Positions 60,625 to 64,000 of a stretch of 64,000 nt of DNA are shown here, one piece after another (within the stretch, counting starts at the first letter, position 1; every line of letters starts with the position of its first letter). Both the position numbers and the translations under genes were made by a program. This stretch comes from Allobosea sp. Tri-44 (lineage in GTDB: Bacteria; Pseudomonadota; Alphaproteobacteria; Rhizobiales; Beijerinckiaceae): assembly GCF_004123845.1 (NCBI RefSeq), contig NZ_NBDP01000005.1, positions 62,001-126,000 on the forward strand. Reading direction: 5' to 3'. The notes beneath the pieces are model-generated. The model saw only the letters and a list, made by a program, of their open reading frames with translations. It had not been told where the DNA came from and did not search any database.

Positions 60625-61518
60625 ATGCTGCTGACGCTCAAACGCAAATACCGCGAGGAACTGCTGGCCGCGTCCTTCCTGTGGCCGTCGTTGCTGATCC
60701 TCGTCGCGCTGCTGATCTATCCGCTGATCGACGTGGTTCGCCTGAGCTTCCATGACAGCAATCTCCAGCGCGAGGTCTGGGTCGGCTTCGGCAACTACAC
60801 TGCGCTCGCCAATGATCCGCTGTTCTGGCGCGCCTTCTGGCAGACCGTCGTCTTCACCTTCTTCAGCGTCGTGCTGCACCTGGTGATCGGGCTCGGCCTG
60901 GCGCTGCTGCTCAACATGAATCTCGACCCGGCCTTCCGCACCGTCGCGCGCGGCCTGCTGATCGTGCCCTGGCTGCTGGCGCCGACCGTCGCCGGCATGA
61001 TCTGGGTGCTGATGCTGCAGCCCTTCGGCGTGCTCAACGGCCTGCTCGCCTCACTCGGGATCATCGACACCAACTTCACCATCTCCTGGCTCGGCGATCC
61101 CTCGACGGCGCTCGGCTCGGTGACGGCGATGAACGTCTGGCGCGCCTTCCCGTTCTTCATGGTGATGCTGCTCGCCGGCCTGCAGGCGATCCCGAAGCAG
61201 CTCTATGAGGCCGCCGAGATCGACGGCGCCTCGCTGTTCCGGCAGTTCTGGCACATCACTTTGCCGCAGCTGCGCAGCGTCATCACCACGATCGTGCTGC
61301 TCGACTCGATCTGGACCTTCCGTGCCTTCGACCCGGTCTATGTGATGACCGGCGGCGGGCCGGCGCATGGCTCGGAAGTCCTGGCGACGGCGATCTATTT
61401 CGACGGCTTCCAGAAGCTGAAATTCGGCTACGCCTCGGCCGAGGCCGTGGTCATGTTCATCGTGCTCTTCATCGTCAGCGCCATCTATGTCCGCCGAACC
61501 ATGAGCCATCAGCAATGA
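60625..61518 (+). CDS. ABC sugar transporter permease (MalF-like)
   Basis: A 297-residue permease with six hydrophobic helices and the coupling motif E-A-A-E-I-D-G-A-S-L-F-R-Q-F-W-H-I-T-L-P. The ATG at 60625 (M-L-L-T-L-K-R-K-Y) begins at the usual cytosolic N-terminus; an in-frame start at 60526 would lie inside the intergenic repeat. It overlaps the second permease by 4 bp (ATGA). Confidence 0.94.
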   Translation: MLLTLKRKYREELLAASFLWPSLLILVALLIYPLIDVVRLSFHDSNLQREVWVGFGNYTALANDPLFWRAFWQTVVFTFFSVVLHLVIGLGLALLLNMNLDPAFRTVARGLLIVPWLLAPTVAGMIWVLMLQPFGVLNGLLASLGIIDTNFTISWLGDPSTALGSVTAMNVWRAFPFFMVMLLAGLQAIPKQLYEAAEIDGASLFRQFWHITLPQLRSVITTIVLLDSIWTFRAFDPVYVMTGGGPAHGSEVLATAIYFDGFQKLKFGYASAEAVVMFIVLFIVSAIYVRRTMSHQQ

Positions 61519-62408
61519 CTGTCGCCCTGCCCGGTGCCATAGCGCATCCACGCCCCTATCTCGGCAAGATCGGCATTCGCGGGCGCGAGCGCCTGATCAA
61601 CGCCGCCTCCTATCTCCTGCTGCTGGTTGCGATCGCGATCGTCTTCTTCCCGCTCGCCTGGATGCTGACGGTCTCGGTCAGGCCGAACATCGAGGTGATG
61701 CGGATGCCGCCGGAGTGGCTGCCGCAGGTGTTCACGCTGGAGGGCTATCGCAAGATCTTCGCGAGCACGCGCTATCTCGTGGTCTTCGCCAACACGATGG
61801 TGGTCTCGCTGGTCGTGACCGCGCTCTCGCTCATCCTCGGGGCGATGGCGGCCTATGCGCTGGCGCGCTTCAAGTTCGCCGGCCAGCGGGCGGTGCTGAT
61901 GTTCCTGATCACTACGCAGATGTTCCCGCTGGTGCTGCTCTGCATCCCCTATTTCCGGATCTTCATCACACTCGGGCTCTACGACACCCGGACATCGCTG
62001 ATCGTGGTCTACCTGACCTTCACTTTGCCCTTCTGCATCCTGATGCTGCGCAGCTACTTCATCAACATCCCGCGCGACATCGAGGAGGCGGCGATGGTCG
62101 ACGGCTGCTCGCGCCTCGGGGCGATCTTCAGGACGCTGGTGCCGATGTCCTACCCCGCCTTCATCGGCGCCGGGCTCTACACCTTCCTGCTCGCCTGGAA
62201 CGAGTTCCTGTTCGCGGTGGTGCTGATCGAATCCTGGGAGAACCGGGTGCTGACCATGGCGATCTACAGCCTGATGGCCGAGTTCGTCACCGACTGGAAC
62301 ACGATGATGGCCTTCTCGGTGCTGGCGAGCCTGCCCTTGGTGATGGCTTTCATCTTCCTGCAGAAGTTCATGGTCCAGGGCATGACGGCGGGGGCGCTGA
62401 CGTCGTAG
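61515..62408 (+). CDS. ABC sugar transporter permease (MalG-like)
   Basis: A 297-residue permease with six helices and the motif E-A-A-M-V-D-G-C-S-R-L-G-A-I-F-R-T-L-V-P. Its C-terminal helices A-Y-A-L-A-R-F and F-L-L-A-W-N-E-F-L-F-A match MalG/UgpE proteins. It is the last gene of the operon; a long inverted repeat follows and no ATPase gene is present, so a shared MsmK/UgpC-type ATPase elsewhere is likely. Confidence 0.94.
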   Translation: MTVALPGAIAHPRPYLGKIGIRGRERLINAASYLLLLVAIAIVFFPLAWMLTVSVRPNIEVMRMPPEWLPQVFTLEGYRKIFASTRYLVVFANTMVVSLVVTALSLILGAMAAYALARFKFAGQRAVLMFLITTQMFPLVLLCIPYFRIFITLGLYDTRTSLIVVYLTFTLPFCILMLRSYFINIPRDIEEAAMVDGCSRLGAIFRTLVPMSYPAFIGAGLYTFLLAWNEFLFAVVLIESWENRVLTMAIYSLMAEFVTDWNTMMAFSVLASLPLVMAFIFLQKFMVQGMTAGALTS

Positions 62409-62475
62409 ATCAGCTTGCCGGCCGTTCCAGTTCGTCATGCGCAGTCTTTCCAGTGAGCGCCAACGGATGAGACAA

Positions 62476-62633
62476 GCGCGGGGAACCCCTCTCCTGGAAG
62501 GAGAGGGGCAGGGGTGAGGTGTTCGGAGCGGAAACGTTGGCTTGAACCCAACCGCGCGGTGAGCGATCGCGGGACTGGTCCAGCGGCCTACACCTCACCC
62601 TGCCCTCTCCTTCCAGGAGAGGGTTCCCCGCGC
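62476..62633. repeat. Long imperfect inverted repeat between convergent genes
   Basis: Left arm 62476-62521 and right arm 62590-62633 read the same on opposite strands apart from three single-base insertions in the left arm (for example ACCCCTCTCC against ACCCTCTCC). The outer ends are GCGCGGGGAACCC and GGGTTCCCCGCGC; each arm holds its own small palindrome CTCTCC-TGGA-AGGAGAG. The spacer is about 68 bp. It separates the permease operon from the convergent Lrp gene and could be a dispersed repeat that also ends transcription. Confidence 0.75.
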
Positions 62634-62665
62634 CCGTATCGTCCAGGTCGAGCAATCGGCAACAG

Positions 62666-63163
62666 TCAGCCAACCGGTACGCTGAGCCCTGTCTTGACCC
62701 GGTCCATCGCCACGAAGGTTCGGAATTTGCGGATATTGGCGTCGGCGAAGAACAGCCGGCGGGTCAACGCCTCATAGGCCGTCATGCTCGACACCAGCAC
62801 GACCAGCATGAAATCGACCTCGCCGGTGACGTAGTAGCATTGCTGCACCTCGGGCGCGGCGAGGAAGGCGCGCTTGGCGGCGTCGATGTCCTTTGCCGTC
62901 TCGCTGACCAGTTCGATCTCGACGAAGATGGTGATCGGGTGGCCGAGCGCCGCCGGCTCGACGACCGCCACATTGGCCCGGATGACGCCGTCCTTCTCCA
63001 TCCGGCGGATGCGGCGCTGTACCGCCGGGGCCGACAGATTCACCTTCTCGCCGATCACCCGCTGCGGCGTGGTGTTGTCCTGCTGCAGGATGGCGAGGAT
63101 CGCCCGGTCGAAGGCATCGAGGGCGGCAGCGGTCGGTTCGCGCAATCGGGGCTCCAAGGACAA
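62666..63163 (-). CDS. Lrp/AsnC-family transcriptional regulator
   Basis: A 165-residue feast/famine regulator with an N-terminal winged helix (L-D-A-F-D-R-A-I-L-A-I-L-Q-Q-D-N, then L-S-A-P-A-V-Q-R-R-I-R-R-M-E by family position) and a C-terminal RAM domain that binds amino acids (Y-Y-V-T-G-E-V-D-F-M-L-V-V). The start is uncertain: the TTG at 63163 gives the normal Lrp length, while a GTG at 63238 would add 25 residues reaching into the palindrome region. It is divergent from dpaL, which it probably controls. Confidence 0.88.
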   Translation of the reverse strand: MSLEPRLREPTAAALDAFDRAILAILQQDNTTPQRVIGEKVNLSAPAVQRRIRRMEKDGVIRANVAVVEPAALGHPITIFVEIELVSETAKDIDAAKRAFLAAPEVQQCYYVTGEVDFMLVVLVSSMTAYEALTRRLFFADANIRKFRTFVAMDRVKTGLSVPVG

Positions 63164-63197
63164 TGATTGTGAAACAAACTTGCAAGGCAGGCGGGTG

Positions 63198-63228
63198 ATT
63201 GCAGCGCCTTTTTCGCGGCGCTTGCAAT
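63198..63228. promoter_or_regulatory. Inverted repeat between Lrp and dpaL genes
   Basis: ATTGCAGCGCC (63198-63208) and GGCGCTTGCAAT (63217-63228) are inverted copies with one extra base in the right arm. A further TTGCAA lies at 63179-63184. It is the likely Lrp binding region. Confidence 0.55.
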
Positions 63229-63250
63229 ATCTCTTCACCTGGACATTTCA

Positions 63251-64000
63251 ATGAGGCAAGCCGTGCTCCTGCTCAATCAGCTCCCGGACTTCCGCCATCC
63301 GCTCCATCCGACCGATGCGGAGACGCTCGGCCCCGCCGGAGCCGATGCGATCGAGCGGCATCTGGCAGGCCGGGCCGAGCATGTGCCGACGCCGCTGCGC
63401 GCCCTGCCCAGCCTTGCCGCGTCGCTCGGCATCGGCGCGCTGCATCTCAAGGACGAAGGCCAGCGGCTCGGCCTCGGCAGCTTCAAGGCGCTCGGCGGCG
63501 CCTATGCCGTGACGCGCCTGGTGCTGGAGGCGGCGAGCGAACGGCTCGGGCGAACGCTCGACGAAGCCGACCTGACATCGGCCGAGGTCCGTGCCATCGC
63601 GTCCGAAATGACCTTCGCCTGCGCCACCGACGGCAATCACGGCCGCTCGGTGGCGCAGGGCGCGGAGCTTGTCGGCGCGCGCTCGGTGATCTTCATGCAT
63701 GCTGGCGTCAGCGAGCCGCGCGCCGCCGCGATCGCCCGCTTCGGCGCCGAGATCGTGCGCGTCGACGGCACCTATGACGATTCCATCGTCGAAGCCGCCC
63801 GCGTCGCCAACGAAAACGGCTGGACGACCGTTTCCGACACCTCCTGGGAGGGCTATGAGCGCATCCCCAGCCTCGTGATGCAGGGCTACACCGCAATCAT
63901 CCGCGAGGCCTTGAAGCAGCTGCCGGAGTCGCCGACCCATGTCTTCGTCCAGGCCGGCGTCGGCGGCATCGCCGCGGCGATCGCGGCGCAGCTGTCGCTG
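63251..64000 (+). CDS. dpaL: Diaminopropionate ammonia-lyase (cut by right window edge)
   Basis: The first 250 residues of a fold-type II PLP enzyme starting at the ATG 63251. G-S-F-K-A-L-G-G-A-Y-A-V contains the PLP Lys, and C-A-T-D-G-N-H-G-R-S-V-A-Q-G-A is the phosphate/substrate loop; T-P-L and V-Q-A-G-V-G-G-I-A-A-A complete the family pattern. The enzyme converts 2,3-diaminopropionate to pyruvate and ammonia. The frame is open to the window end, so about 150 residues are missing. Divergent from the Lrp gene, a common pairing for this enzyme. Confidence 0.9.
   Translation, partial: MRQAVLLLNQLPDFRHPLHPTDAETLGPAGADAIERHLAGRAEHVPTPLRALPSLAASLGIGALHLKDEGQRLGLGSFKALGGAYAVTRLVLEAASERLGRTLDEADLTSAEVRAIASEMTFACATDGNHGRSVAQGAELVGARSVIFMHAGVSEPRAAAIARFGAEIVRVDGTYDDSIVEAARVANENGWTTVSDTSWEGYERIPSLVMQGYTAIIREALKQLPESPTHVFVQAGVGGIAAAIAAQLSL

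Noticed and set aside
62666..63238. Longer Lrp start at the GTG 63238
   Set aside because: It would add 25 unconserved residues and place the start codon inside the inverted-repeat region; kept only as an alternative.

Overview
The window looks like chromosomal DNA of a high-GC alphaproteobacterium of the Hyphomicrobiales (Rhizobiales). The gene content and the divergent purMN / pgsA-like / AI-2E / hdaA block fit a Bosea-like genome, but this assignment is inference from gene families, not a database match. Coding density is high. I see no rRNA, tRNA, CRISPR array, prophage or insertion sequence.

Layout. 1-4.7 kb: an edge-truncated NmrA-like reductase, then ppk-ppx (polyphosphate) with a Pho-box-like site. 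4.7-7.5 kb: a TetR regulator divergent from a ferric-reductase-like membrane protein, with two near-identical palindromic operators between them, then an acyl-CoA desaturase. 7.5-11.7 kb: a leftward pgsA-like / AI-2E permease / hdaA block divergent from purM-purN. 11.8-22.8 kb: housekeeping and accessory genes (WYL regulator and GST sharing a palindrome, a molybdopterin oxidoreductase, MipA, ndk, three GNATs, a SEL1-type small protein behind a dense GANTC cluster, DUF2147, GST, gatB). 23-28.2 kb: an RND efflux pump with a glycine-rich-domain protein. 28.2-36.5 kb: a free-standing VgrG-like beta-helix protein, photolyase, AAC(3)-family acetyltransferase, SDR, AlaX, sulfurtransferase, glutaminase, an Anbu protease and an ankyrin protein. 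36.5-40 kb: a candidate small RNA and the molybdate locus (mop-like, modABC, modE) with a ModE-type box.

40.8-53.3 kb is a catabolic region. An ApnO-family dehydrogenase, a CoA-transferase / crotonase / beta-hydroxyacid dehydrogenase operon, a GntR regulator, a cyclase / SAF-oxidoreductase operon, an amidohydrolase-TRAP transporter operon and an LLM monooxygenase lie together. Three related palindromes (TCTTGCATRCAAGA or TGTATGCAGCATACA) sit in front of its operons and point to one GntR regulon for an unidentified carboxylic acid or lactone. 54.3-62.4 kb is a sugar locus: aldo/keto reductase, DeoR regulator, PfkB kinase, long class II aldolase, and an ABC importer that lacks its own ATPase. 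The right end holds an Lrp regulator divergent from an edge-truncated diaminopropionate ammonia-lyase.

Five intergenic spacers carry palindromic elements that begin CGTCxT/CGTCGT and end in ATGACG-like sequence, and a sixth holds a long imperfect inverted repeat. They look like dispersed intergenic repeats of this genome. The observations I rate highest are the structured small RNA at 36.5-36.65 kb, seven GANTC sites within 149 bp upstream of the SEL1-type gene, and the three-operator catabolic regulon.
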